In this document: one piece after another, positions 35,145-42,615 of the stretch
Position numbering within the stretch: position 1 is the first letter of the stretch
Layout: the number at the start of each line of letters is the position of its first letter
NCBI RefSeq assembly: GCF_018131185.1
Contig: NZ_JAFCJE010000005.1
Location: 558,001-622,000 of the forward strand
Source: Bradyrhizobium diazoefficiens
GTDB taxonomy: Bacteria > Pseudomonadota > Alphaproteobacteria > Rhizobiales > Xanthobacteraceae
Length of the DNA stretch: 64,000 nucleotides
Direction: 5' to 3'
Notes under the pieces: model-generated
What the model was told of the DNA's origin: nothing
The model's input: only the letters and a program-made list of their open reading frames with translations
Database searches by the model: none
Translations under genes and position numbers: made by a program

Positions 35145-35890
35145 TCAGCGGTCTTGCCGACAGCGTGCTGGTGACGTTCATCGTGTTCTGCCGCATCGGC
35201 GCCTGCCTGATGCTGGTGCCCGGCTATTCCAGCGTCAATGTTCCGGCCCAGGTCCGCCTGTTCGTCGCGCTGGTCACGACGTTTGCGCTGGCGCCGATCC
35301 TGATCGCGGTGCTGAAACCCCTCACGGACGCGGCGCCGCTGACGCTGGCGCTGCTGATCTGCTCGGAGCTCTTGGTCGGCAGCGTCATCGGGCTCGGCGG
35401 CCGCGTCTTCTTCCTCGCGCTCCAGACCATGGCGACCATGATGGCGAGCGCCATCGGCCTCAGCAACATCCCGGGGACGCCGGTCGCCGACAGCGATCCG
35501 GCGCCGGCGCTGGTGCCGCTGATCATGGTGTCCGTCACCACACTGTTCTTCATGACCGACCAGCATTGGCAGGTCCTGCGCGGGCTGATGAACTCCTACG
35601 ACGTCTGGCATCCCGGCAGCAGGCTTGGCGGCAACATGGCGCTCGACCAGCTGGTCGGCCGTCTGTCCGACGCGTTCGTGCTGACGCTGCGGATCACCAG
35701 CCCGTTCATCGTCTATTCGGTAATCGTCAACCTGGCGGTCGGCCTGATCAACAAGCTGACGCCGGCAATTCCGGTCTATTTCATCTCGGTGCCGTTCGTG
35801 CTGTTCGGCGGCTTCCTGCTGCTCTATCTCACCAGTGACGAACTGCTGACGCAATTCATGCTCGGCGTCTCGTCGTGGCTGGCGGGATGA
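35141..35890 (+). CDS. fliR: Flagellar export gate protein FliR
   Basis: FliR is the third core gate component. The protein has 249 residues from a GTG at 35141 overlapping the flhA stop. It has about six membrane helices; conserved blocks are VFCRIGACLMLVPGYSSVNVPAQVRLFVALVTTFALAP and LKLTP-like NKLTPAIPVYFISVPFVLFGGFLLLYL near the C-terminus. It is followed by a putative fliJ with a 4-bp ATGA overlap. Confidence 0.96.
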   Translation: MISGLADSVLVTFIVFCRIGACLMLVPGYSSVNVPAQVRLFVALVTTFALAPILIAVLKPLTDAAPLTLALLICSELLVGSVIGLGGRVFFLALQTMATMMASAIGLSNIPGTPVADSDPAPALVPLIMVSVTTLFFMTDQHWQVLRGLMNSYDVWHPGSRLGGNMALDQLVGRLSDAFVLTLRITSPFIVYSVIVNLAVGLINKLTPAIPVYFISVPFVLFGGFLLLYLTSDELLTQFMLGVSSWLAG

Positions 35891-36315
35891 CCGGTATGGC
35901 CTCGCGCGCGGACAAGCTCGGCCGGATGGTCTCGCTCATGAAACTCCAGCTCCGGCTATCCGAATGGCAGCTCGCGCAGTTGCAGCAGCAGGAGAGAAGC
36001 CTGCAGGACGAGCAGGAATGGCTGGTGGGTGCCCTCAACGATGGCAAGCCGCCCGCGGGCTCGTCGAGCGAATCGATCGCGCGGCGCCTGAACCGGACGA
36101 GCGTCGGCGCGCGCGAGATTCGGGCGGAAGCCGCGCAGCAGCTCGACCAGGTTCGCAGCGAGAACCGCCGCGTGAAGCAGCTCAAGGAGGTGGCGAAGGC
36201 GGCGCTGGCCGACAAGCGTCGCGATGCGGAGAAGCGCGTTCTCGAGGAGATGACGGGACGAAGCCCTGCCGTGCGCGCCTGGACGCCGCGGCCAGCCAAC
36301 CGGAACAAGCCATGA
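35887..36315 (+). CDS. Coiled-coil protein, putative FliJ
   Basis: From the ATG at 35887 (overlapping the fliR stop) the protein is 142 residues, near the 147 of enteric FliJ. It is almost entirely alpha-helical with two coiled-coil arms: SLMKLQLRLSEWQLAQLQQQERSLQDEQEWL and AREIRAEAAQQLDQVRSENRRVKQLKEVAKAALADKRRDAEKRVLEEMT. FliJ is a poorly conserved antiparallel coiled coil bound to FliI, so size, fold and context support the call without clear sequence identity. An export chaperone is the alternative. It overlaps the next gene by 4 bp. Confidence 0.6.
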   Translation: MTGMASRADKLGRMVSLMKLQLRLSEWQLAQLQQQERSLQDEQEWLVGALNDGKPPAGSSSESIARRLNRTSVGAREIRAEAAQQLDQVRSENRRVKQLKEVAKAALADKRRDAEKRVLEEMTGRSPAVRAWTPRPANRNKP

Positions 36316-36782
36316 TCGTGACAGCCACACCCGACCTCGTTCTCGACGTCCTCGAAGCCGCCGATCCCGTGACGCAGCGCGCGGCGACCGCGAAGCTCGA
36401 TGCGCTGAAATCCTCCGATGCGGACTTCGCCGCCACGATGGATGCGGAGGCCGGCAAGGCGGCGGCCACCGAATCTGCGGCGAAGGTTTCGGAGGTGCAC
36501 TCGGATGCGGTGAACGGGGAGCCGGTGCGGGTAATCAAGGCGCCGGCATCCGGCGAGGTGTACCGGAAGTTCGAAGCTTTCATCCTCCAGACCTTCGTCG
36601 AGACGATGTTGCCGAAGGATTCGGAGGAGGTGTTTGGCAAGGGCACGGCCGGCGGCGTCTGGAAGTCGATGCTGGCGGAGCAGCTTGGCAACCAACTGGC
36701 AAAGGGCAAGGGCATCGGCATCGCCGAGCGGCTCGCCGCTGCGCATCCGCCCGGACCGAACGGTACGGGCAAGGCCGGATGA
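36312..36782 (+). CDS. flgJ: Rod-binding protein, FlgJ N-terminal type
   Basis: From the ATG at 36312 the protein is 156 residues. The rod-binding domain shows YRKFEAFILQTFVETMLPKDSEEVFGKGTAGGVWKSMLAEQLGNQLAKGKGIGIAERL, matching the FlgJ N-terminal domain, which caps the growing rod. The muramidase half of enteric FlgJ is absent; the SLT protein at 26990 probably supplies it. This split is usual in Alphaproteobacteria. It overlaps the putative fliJ by 4 bp. Confidence 0.88.
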   Translation: MIVTATPDLVLDVLEAADPVTQRAATAKLDALKSSDADFAATMDAEAGKAAATESAAKVSEVHSDAVNGEPVRVIKAPASGEVYRKFEAFILQTFVETMLPKDSEEVFGKGTAGGVWKSMLAEQLGNQLAKGKGIGIAERLAAAHPPGPNGTGKAG

Positions 36783-36824
36783 TGATCCGCGAATGAATGA
36801 CAGAAGTCGAAGGGTGAATTTCCG

Positions 36825-37334
36825 ATGCAGGCACGAGAAAGCGCGGCGGCCATGGTGATCGAACAGCCGGTCGCTGACACCGAGGTGATGACGGAAGCCG
36901 CGGCAGCCGATGCGCTGCTGCCGGTGCTGCTGCCGAGCGTGGGCAGCGAAGCCGTGGTCGGCGGCGCGGATGCGGCGAGATCTGACGAGGTCAGCGGCCT
37001 GCTGGCGGCAATCCGCCGGCTCGAGAGCATCGTCGAGGAGGAGACGGTCGCGCTCGCGACGGGTCAAAAGATCGATTTCGACGACTTCAGCGCGCGCAAG
37101 AGCCGGAGCATGCTCGAATTCGTCCGGCTGATGCGGGCGGGAATGCATCTCGGCGCCGAAGGCGAGGTCACCGCGGAGATTCAGCGGCTGCGGGAGAAGC
37201 TCGAGCGCAATCGCGCGATCCTCGAAATGCACTACGACGCGGTGCGCGAGGTCGCGGGCATCATCGTCAAGGCCATCAAGGAGGCCGAGTCGGACGGCAC
37301 CTATACCGGTCGCGCAGCACAGGACGGAAAATGA
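36825..37334 (+). CDS. Helical protein, putative FlgN-type export chaperone
   Basis: The 169-residue protein has a flexible 45-residue N-terminus and a long helical region (about 55-160): SGLLAAIRRLESIVEEETVALATGQKIDFDDFSARKSRSMLEFVRLMRAG, then REKLERNRAILEMHYDAVREVAGIIVKAIKEAES. The pattern, an LE..E...L.....ID.....K..LL helix pair, resembles FlgN, the chaperone of FlgK and FlgL. AGGGTG lies about ten bases before the ATG. It overlaps the next gene by 4 bp. Identity rests on fold-like pattern and context. Confidence 0.6.
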   Translation: MQARESAAAMVIEQPVADTEVMTEAAAADALLPVLLPSVGSEAVVGGADAARSDEVSGLLAAIRRLESIVEEETVALATGQKIDFDDFSARKSRSMLEFVRLMRAGMHLGAEGEVTAEIQRLREKLERNRAILEMHYDAVREVAGIIVKAIKEAESDGTYTGRAAQDGK

Positions 37335-37789
37335 TCAGACTGGTGCTGGCCGGACTCTGGGTATGCATCCTCACCGCGGGCACGAGCTACGCCGTGGCCT
37401 ATTGGAAGGAGAACGGCAGCCTCTTGCCGGCAAAGGACGAATATCTGGACGGGCTGCAGTACCAGAAGACGCGGGCCCTCAGCGTGCCCATGGTCGAGAA
37501 CGGCAACGTGCAGGGCTACATCGTCGCGCGCTTCGTCTACACCGTGGAGGCGCGGACCATGCACCAGCTCAGCGTTCCGCCGGAGCCGTTCGTCGTCGAC
37601 GAGGCCTTCCGCAGGATCTATGCCGACGACCGTCTCGACTTCAGGAAGCTCGCTCGTTACGACCTTTCCATCCTGACGACGGCCATCAAGCAGCGCGTCA
37701 ACGAGCGGATGCAGGCTGACGTCGTCCAGGATGTCCTGGTCGAGGACTTCAACTACGTCTCCAAGGAAGAATTCCAGTCGAAGCCGTAG
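37331..37789 (+). CDS. Membrane-anchored protein, candidate MotF (FliL paralogue)
   Basis: The 152-residue protein has one N-terminal membrane helix (MIRLVLAGLWVCILTAGTSYAVAYW) and a periplasmic domain with an FliL-like layout, ending in a helix and strand: ILTTAIKQRVNERMQADVVQDVLVEDFNYV. This resembles the FliL C-terminus, where an RD..N..L helix precedes a final beta-strand. Sinorhizobium meliloti has MotF, a FliL paralogue acting on stators; this gene may be its counterpart. It closes the long plus-strand flagellar run, before a strong terminator. Confidence 0.5.
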   Translation: MIRLVLAGLWVCILTAGTSYAVAYWKENGSLLPAKDEYLDGLQYQKTRALSVPMVENGNVQGYIVARFVYTVEARTMHQLSVPPEPFVVDEAFRRIYADDRLDFRKLARYDLSILTTAIKQRVNERMQADVVQDVLVEDFNYVSKEEFQSKP

Positions 37790-37888
37790 TGCGTGGCGCA
37801 GCGTAGTCGCGGTTGAGGGCATTCCCTGCGGCCATCCTTCGAGACGCCCGCTTGAACGGCTGCCTGCCGTTTCGCCCGCTGAAACTGC

Positions 37889-37923
37889 AACGGCCTCCGC
37901 GAAGGTGCTTCGCGGAGGCCGTT
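37889..37923. terminator. Strong bidirectional terminator between the flagellar run and lafR
   Basis: A 16-bp perfect inverted repeat (AACGGCCTCCGCGAAG and its complement) closes a 3-nt GTG loop. It stands between the 3' ends of the convergent motF-like gene and lafR. Arms of AA/TT at the base give a short T run in each direction, so it can end transcription from both sides. Confidence 0.85.
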
Positions 37924-37953
37924 GTCGGTTCGGAGCAGCAGGCTTGCGCCGTG

Positions 37954-38724
37954 TCAGTTCCCGGCCGGATACGCTGCCGGCGCGGCATGCGCTCTGTTGA
38001 GGAGAATGCCGACCTCGTCGAGCTCCTGCATGGGCACGTCGAGGGCCTCGCCGGCGGGGATGTTGAGGCGATATCCGACGTAGCGCCGGGCCACGATCGC
38101 GTCGAAGCCCAGGCGGTCGCGGAGCTTCTTGCGCAGCTTGCTGACGTGGCTCTCGATCACGCTCTCGTCGAAAGTGGACTCGAAGATGCCGTAGACCGCG
38201 TTGAAGATCTGCGTCTTGGTGATCCACTTGCCGTGATTGCTGACCATATATTCGAGAATGCGCAGCTCGCGGCGGGGCAGGGTGAGGGCGTGCCCCGCGA
38301 TCTCGGGGTCACGGCCGTTGAAGAAGACCTGGATCCTGGTCTCGCAGGGCCTGGGTAGCTCGCCCACCCGGCGTCGCGCGATCGCGGCCGTTCGGGCGAG
38401 GATCTCGCGCAGATGAATCGGAACGTGCACGACGTCGTCGACGCCCGATTCGAACAGCTCGAGCGTGTTCTTGAGCATTTTCTGGCCGCTCACCGCGATG
38501 ATAGGAGCCGAGGAACGCTTGCGCATCGCCCGCGGCAGGCTTCCGCGGGCATCGCAATCCCCGAGGAGGAAGGCGTCGACCGCTGCCAGATCCGATTCGC
38601 TTGCGGATTGCAGCCAGTCCCAGAATTCCCCGGAGGAGAAACCGATCGACGATACGCCTTCGCGAACGAGCCCTCCAACGTAGCTGTTCGCGACGCTCTC
38701 GCGATCATCAACGATAATATACAT
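37954..38724 (-). CDS. lafR: Lateral flagellar master regulator LafR (Rem-like, OmpR family)
   Basis: From the ATG at 38724 (MYIIVDDRESVANSYVGGL) the 256-residue protein has a receiver-like domain (1-115) and an OmpR-type winged helix (about 135-235, with RRELRILEYMVSNHGKWITKTQIFNAVYG and ESVIESHVSKLRKKLRD). It matches Rem of Sinorhizobium, FtcR of Brucella and LafR of B. diazoefficiens, a class IB activator of lateral-flagellar genes. The conserved lysine of canonical receivers is replaced (HVP instead of KP near residue 101), which fits an orphan regulator independent of phosphorylation. No kinase gene is nearby. A long AT-richer region precedes it. Confidence 0.92.
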   Translation of the reverse strand: MYIIVDDRESVANSYVGGLVREGVSSIGFSSGEFWDWLQSASESDLAAVDAFLLGDCDARGSLPRAMRKRSSAPIIAVSGQKMLKNTLELFESGVDDVVHVPIHLREILARTAAIARRRVGELPRPCETRIQVFFNGRDPEIAGHALTLPRRELRILEYMVSNHGKWITKTQIFNAVYGIFESTFDESVIESHVSKLRKKLRDRLGFDAIVARRYVGYRLNIPAGEALDVPMQELDEVGILLNRAHAAPAAYPAGN

Positions 38725-39544
38725 CAGTCTTTCGCCCCTGTTTCGCACTTGTTGCGGCCAGTTGGTTGTTGTGATGCCCCGGCTCGGCAACGATGCTGTT
38801 TGACGACATTCCTTCCCGCGAACCGTTGTTATGGTTTCGATATTCGCGGGCAGCCCTACGCATTCAGTGCCTGCGTCTCGCAGGCCTGTTACTTCGACTC
38901 GATACTGAACGCTTACTGCGTGAGGCCCGGCGGGTGTCTTACGGATCACCTCGCGGAGCGGATTGAGAAACGACCTAGAACAGTTGCGCCAAGTTGCTCA
39001 TCGCGTCCGAACACTACTGAAACTGTGTCGATCTCCTCGCCAACTGGCGAGAATCACTTGACTAGGACCGTAACGATTGCCGATTTCCGATCAAGCGTGC
39101 GCCACAAAGTGATTGCTACGTGTGCTTGATGCTGTTGGTTTGTTTCGGGTTGTTTCTTGATAAATTCAATCGTATCAGTTGATTTGATAACTGAACTAGT
39201 TCTGCACCGTAACGGTTCTATGGTTCCGCATCCCCGTACAATTACAGCCATTTCAGGTGGTGCTGGGGATCACGCATATCGAACGGTTTTCAACCCGGGA
39301 TTGACCCACTCGCGTCTGTTTCCACATGCGACAATTCGACTCACATGTGGCGACTGGACTTCAGCTTGGCGAAATCTTGGCGAGGGTGTGTCTTTCGAGT
39401 CGCACTCTCGCCACGTGCATGGCGCGTTGAGGCCATGGAGCGTCGCATCGCGCGTGATGAAAATCTTTCGATGCGCACGTCTCGCGCAAGCTTTGGCAAA
39501 TAACGTCGTCGTTCGACAGATCGAACCGAACGGAGCATTTTCAC
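38725..39544. other. Gene-free, AT-richer stretch upstream of lafR
   Basis: 820 bp without a supportable gene, visibly lower in GC than its surroundings. It must contain the lafR promoter and probably that of the following plus-strand gene. Two dyads are visible: CTCGCC-AACT-GGCGAG at 39036-39051 and CAGTT (39176-39180) with AACTG (39189-39193). I cannot assign a binding protein. Such a long leader suggests complex control of lafR. Confidence 0.5.
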
Positions 39545-40495
39545 ATGTTGTCCGATGGACAAGCTCGTCCCAACGCGACCGCTGATGTTTCCGCAACGGC
39601 CAAGCCTGCTCCCGAGCCACGCGACACAAAGGACGATGCGGCGCACGCGGCCAGGCCTGTTGCGGGCGCAAAGCGTGTGTCGGCCGCGGCGAGCGACGAG
39701 GTTCTCGCGAAGGAGGCGCTCGAGGGGCTGAAACGTATTCGCGCCAAGGCCCGTCTCGACAAGATGGCGATACCCAAGCCTGCGACCACCGTCATCAAGC
39801 CGGCCGTGATCGTGGCCAAGCCGCCGCCGCCCCGCCCGACATGGGTTGCGCCGCTCGCAACATTGGCGGTCGCCGCCATGCTCGTGGTGTGCGCGTGCAC
39901 CGGCGTGATCGCCTATCTCGCCACTCAGCCCGCCCAGAACAACGTTGCGGCCAATACGGAGATCAGAAATTTGCGCGAGACCGTTGCGCAATTGCGCAAG
40001 CAAATGTCGGGCGTGTCCGAAAATCTCGATGGCCTGCGCACCGCGGTCGATCAATCGAGCAAGGCGACCAATGACCGCTTCGGCCGGTTCGCCGAGAACC
40101 TGGACCGCATCGAGCGGGTGAGTTCGTCCTCGACGGTGAAGCTCGACAGGCTTGCCCAAGCTCAAGTCCAGGCGCCGGCACCGGCGACGGTGCAATCGCA
40201 GCCCGCGCCGCAGCAAACGGCGATGGTGGCCTCGGTCGCGGCGCCCGAGTTCACGGGCTCAGTCGCCCCGTCCGAGCGCGCGCCGGTGCCGCGGAAGTTC
40301 ATCAAGGGATGGTCGGTCCGCCAGGCCTACGAAGGAATTGCGATCCTGCAGAGCCCGAACGGCGTCATCGAGGCCGTGCTTGGACAGCAGGTGCCCGGCC
40401 TTGGCCGCATCGAGGAGATCAGGAACGAGAACGGGCGTCTCGTGGTGGAGTCGAGCGGGGGCGTCATCTATTCGTCGCGCAAGGCGACGCCCTGA
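39545..40495 (+). CDS. Unknown membrane-anchored coiled-coil protein next to lafR
   Basis: The 316-residue protein is not recognised. Residues 1-98 are polar and Ala/Lys/Pro-rich (cytoplasmic); one membrane helix follows at about 99-127 (WVAPLATLAVAAMLVVCACTGVIAYL), then a coiled coil (about 135-190: NLRETVAQLRKQMSGVSENLDGLRTAVD), a Gln/Pro/Ala linker and a small C-terminal beta-rich domain (KGWSVRQAYEGIAILQSPNGVIEAVLGQQVPGLGRIEEI). GGAG lies nine bases before the ATG. The topology resembles envelope-spanning secretion or pilus-type scaffolds. Position between lafR and a MarR gene suggests, but does not prove, a flagellar or surface link. Confidence 0.75.
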   Translation: MLSDGQARPNATADVSATAKPAPEPRDTKDDAAHAARPVAGAKRVSAAASDEVLAKEALEGLKRIRAKARLDKMAIPKPATTVIKPAVIVAKPPPPRPTWVAPLATLAVAAMLVVCACTGVIAYLATQPAQNNVAANTEIRNLRETVAQLRKQMSGVSENLDGLRTAVDQSSKATNDRFGRFAENLDRIERVSSSSTVKLDRLAQAQVQAPAPATVQSQPAPQQTAMVASVAAPEFTGSVAPSERAPVPRKFIKGWSVRQAYEGIAILQSPNGVIEAVLGQQVPGLGRIEEIRNENGRLVVESSGGVIYSSRKATP

Positions 40496-40509
40496 TCGAA
40501 CGCCGGCTT

Positions 40510-41088
40510 CTATTGGCGGTGATGCTCGAAGCTGGTGCATAGCAGATCGACCTCCGCCTCCGCGATCGGCGAGCGGAACAGGCGGCAGCTGAACTCGGCC
40601 GTGGCCTTGCTGTCGGTGGTGACGCGCTCCTCCCGGAGGAAGATGCATCGCTTGCAAACGTCGGTATGGTGCCGCTGCTCGGCCGCGTCGGACTGATCCA
40701 GCACGTACCGGAACGTGTCACGGAAGCGGGTCTTGACCTCGTCGTCGAGGACGGCAATCGCCTCGACCAGAACGTTGACGGGGTCGCGCACCAGGAACTT
40801 CTTGCCCTGCTGCGTCACGCTCAGCATCACCGAGCGCTTGTCGGTGGCCGAGCGTTTTCGCTCGAGATAACCGAGCCGCTCGAGCTCCCCGATGATGAAC
40901 GAGGCGGTGCCGCGCGTGGTGCCGACGTAACTCGCCAGCGCCGAAGGCGTCCGGGAAAAGCGGTTGGCGCGGGAGAGGAAACGCAGCGCCATCCACTCGC
41001 GGTCGCGCAAGCCGTGCTTGGTGCCCTCGAACCACAGGATCCGTGCGACCTGCTCCAACAGTTCAATCGATTCACGAGCCAATGTCAT
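40510..41088 (-). CDS. MarR-family winged-helix regulator with C-terminal cysteine cluster (copy 2)
   Basis: The 192-residue protein is a close paralogue of the one at 2718-3353; the first 50 residues are largely identical in pattern (EGTKHGLRDREWMALRFLSRANRFSRTPSALASYVGTTRG). The wing is DKRSVMLSVT. Cysteines lie at about 145, 148, 168 and 184 (C-x2-C-x19-C-x15-C), matching the other copy. TCAATTGA, a palindrome about 25 bp before the start, could be an operator. It converges on the unknown protein gene (15 bp apart) and brackets the flagellar cluster on its right. Confidence 0.82.
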   Translation of the reverse strand: MTLARESIELLEQVARILWFEGTKHGLRDREWMALRFLSRANRFSRTPSALASYVGTTRGTASFIIGELERLGYLERKRSATDKRSVMLSVTQQGKKFLVRDPVNVLVEAIAVLDDEVKTRFRDTFRYVLDQSDAAEQRHHTDVCKRCIFLREERVTTDSKATAEFSCRLFRSPIAEAEVDLLCTSFEHHRQ

Positions 41089-41670
41089 TTCAGTTCCGGT
41101 CGCATAAAGCTTTATTCAATTGAGCCTTGGGCAGCGCAATCTGAGTGGACGAGTATGAAGCCCGCGGGCAGCCTTCGTTCGTGCCGAACGGTCGGATTGC
41201 GCGTGGGGAAGAAGCTCTCGGTTTCGAGAGATGGAACTTCCGGACGTGGAACTAGGGCGTCACACAGAAAGTTCGAGTAAATCGCACAGCGCGAATCATC
41301 TGAAAATTTCAAACAAATGACGGTGGTTCGCGTGCTGGATTCCGGTCGCGCACGGTATCGGGGCAACATGATGTATCGTTGCGGCCACCATCGAGCCCAT
41401 TTGTAGCGGGCGAATGTTTCGATCGGCGCCAGGGAGCGAAGTCTCCGCAACGTTGGACCGTGCGGGAGCGGCGGAAGAACCCCCATTTTCGGTTAATGGA
41501 TGTTGCGTCGCAGCGCGGCCGGGCGGTTAAATCGGACACACGATCGATCCGGAAAGCTCGCACATGGCCCAAGGCCATTTGCTCGCAGGCTGGTGATTTG
41601 CGTTTCCCCGGCAACTATTGGCGAATGCGCAGCGCTCGGGGCACGATGGGCAGCAGCAAGGGACCGACCG
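41089..41670. other. Intergenic region between MarR copy 2 and the dienelactone hydrolase
   Basis: 582 bp with no gene I can support. It holds the MarR promoter (TTTATTCAATTGAG close to its start) and presumably that of the hydrolase. Frames seen here, including the 5' extension of the hydrolase frame to 41500, have no conserved character. Confidence 0.5.
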
Positions 41671-42558
41671 ATGAGCTTCGAAGACACCATGACGTCCGAC
41701 GTCGTCGGGTTGACGAAAGTCGCGCCGGTCTCGCGCCGCGGATTCATGAGCGCCACCGCGGCGGTCGCCGCCGGTTACACCCTTGCGGCCGGGCCCGTGC
41801 GCGCCGAGGTGATCACGACCGACACAAATGGTCTCCAGGCTGGCGACGTCAGGATCAAGGTCGGCTCCGAGGAGATGCCTGCCTATTTCGCCCGCCCGGC
41901 CGGCAACACCAAGGCGCCGGTGATCATCGTGGCGATGGAGATCTTCGGCCTGCACGAATATATCAAGGACGTGACGCGGCGCCTCGCCAAGCTCGGTGCC
42001 TTCGCGATCGCGCCGGACTATTACTTCCGCAAGGGCACCGATCTCACCAAGATCGCGGACATCAAGGACCTGCTGCCGATCGTCAACGCCAAGCCGGATG
42101 CCGAACTGTTGTCGGATCTCGATGCGACGGTGGCATGGGCGGGAGCGCAAGGCGGCGATACTGGCCGGCTCGGGATCGTCGGCTTCTGCCGGGGCGGCCG
42201 TACGGTCTGGGAATATGCTGCCCACAGCGGCACGCTCAAGGCAGGCGTTGCCTTCTACGGCACGGTGGTCGATCCCGCCAATCCGCTATGGCCGAAGAGC
42301 CCAATGCAGCTCGCACCCGAGATGAAGGCGCCGGTGCTCGGCCTCTATGGCGGGGCCGACACCGGCATTCCCGTCGCGCAGGTCGACCAGATGAAGGCCG
42401 CGCTCGAGCAGAACAAGAAGACGGCCGAGTTCAAGATTTATCCGGAAGCGCCGCACGGCTTCCATGCCGACTATCGCGGCAGCTACCGCAAGGACGCGGC
42501 AGAAGATGCCTGGAAGCAGGCACAGGCCTGGTTCAGGAAATATGGCGTCCTGAGCTGA
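41671..42558 (+). CDS. Dienelactone hydrolase family protein, probably Tat-exported
   Basis: From the ATG at 41671 the precursor has 295 residues; the frame is open to 41500 but the extension is not conserved. A twin-arginine-like leader (VSRRGFMSATAAVAAGYTLAAGPVRAE) precedes an alpha/beta-hydrolase domain. The DLH nucleophile is the cysteine of GFCRGGR, and the histidine lies in APHGFHADYRGSY. The family opens lactone rings such as dienelactone; many exported members act on unknown esters. It is followed by a convergent serine hydrolase. Confidence 0.85.
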   Translation: MSFEDTMTSDVVGLTKVAPVSRRGFMSATAAVAAGYTLAAGPVRAEVITTDTNGLQAGDVRIKVGSEEMPAYFARPAGNTKAPVIIVAMEIFGLHEYIKDVTRRLAKLGAFAIAPDYYFRKGTDLTKIADIKDLLPIVNAKPDAELLSDLDATVAWAGAQGGDTGRLGIVGFCRGGRTVWEYAAHSGTLKAGVAFYGTVVDPANPLWPKSPMQLAPEMKAPVLGLYGGADTGIPVAQVDQMKAALEQNKKTAEFKIYPEAPHGFHADYRGSYRKDAAEDAWKQAQAWFRKYGVLS

Positions 42559-42615
42559 TCCCTTGTTTCGAAGGATGGCCTGATCGGCCGCCCTTTTCAT
42601 TCCAGCGCAACGGCC

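Noticed and set aside
37813..38358. 181-residue plus-strand frame overlapping lafR and its terminator
   Set aside because: It lies opposite lafR and runs through the 16-bp terminator stem; lafR has clear domain homology.
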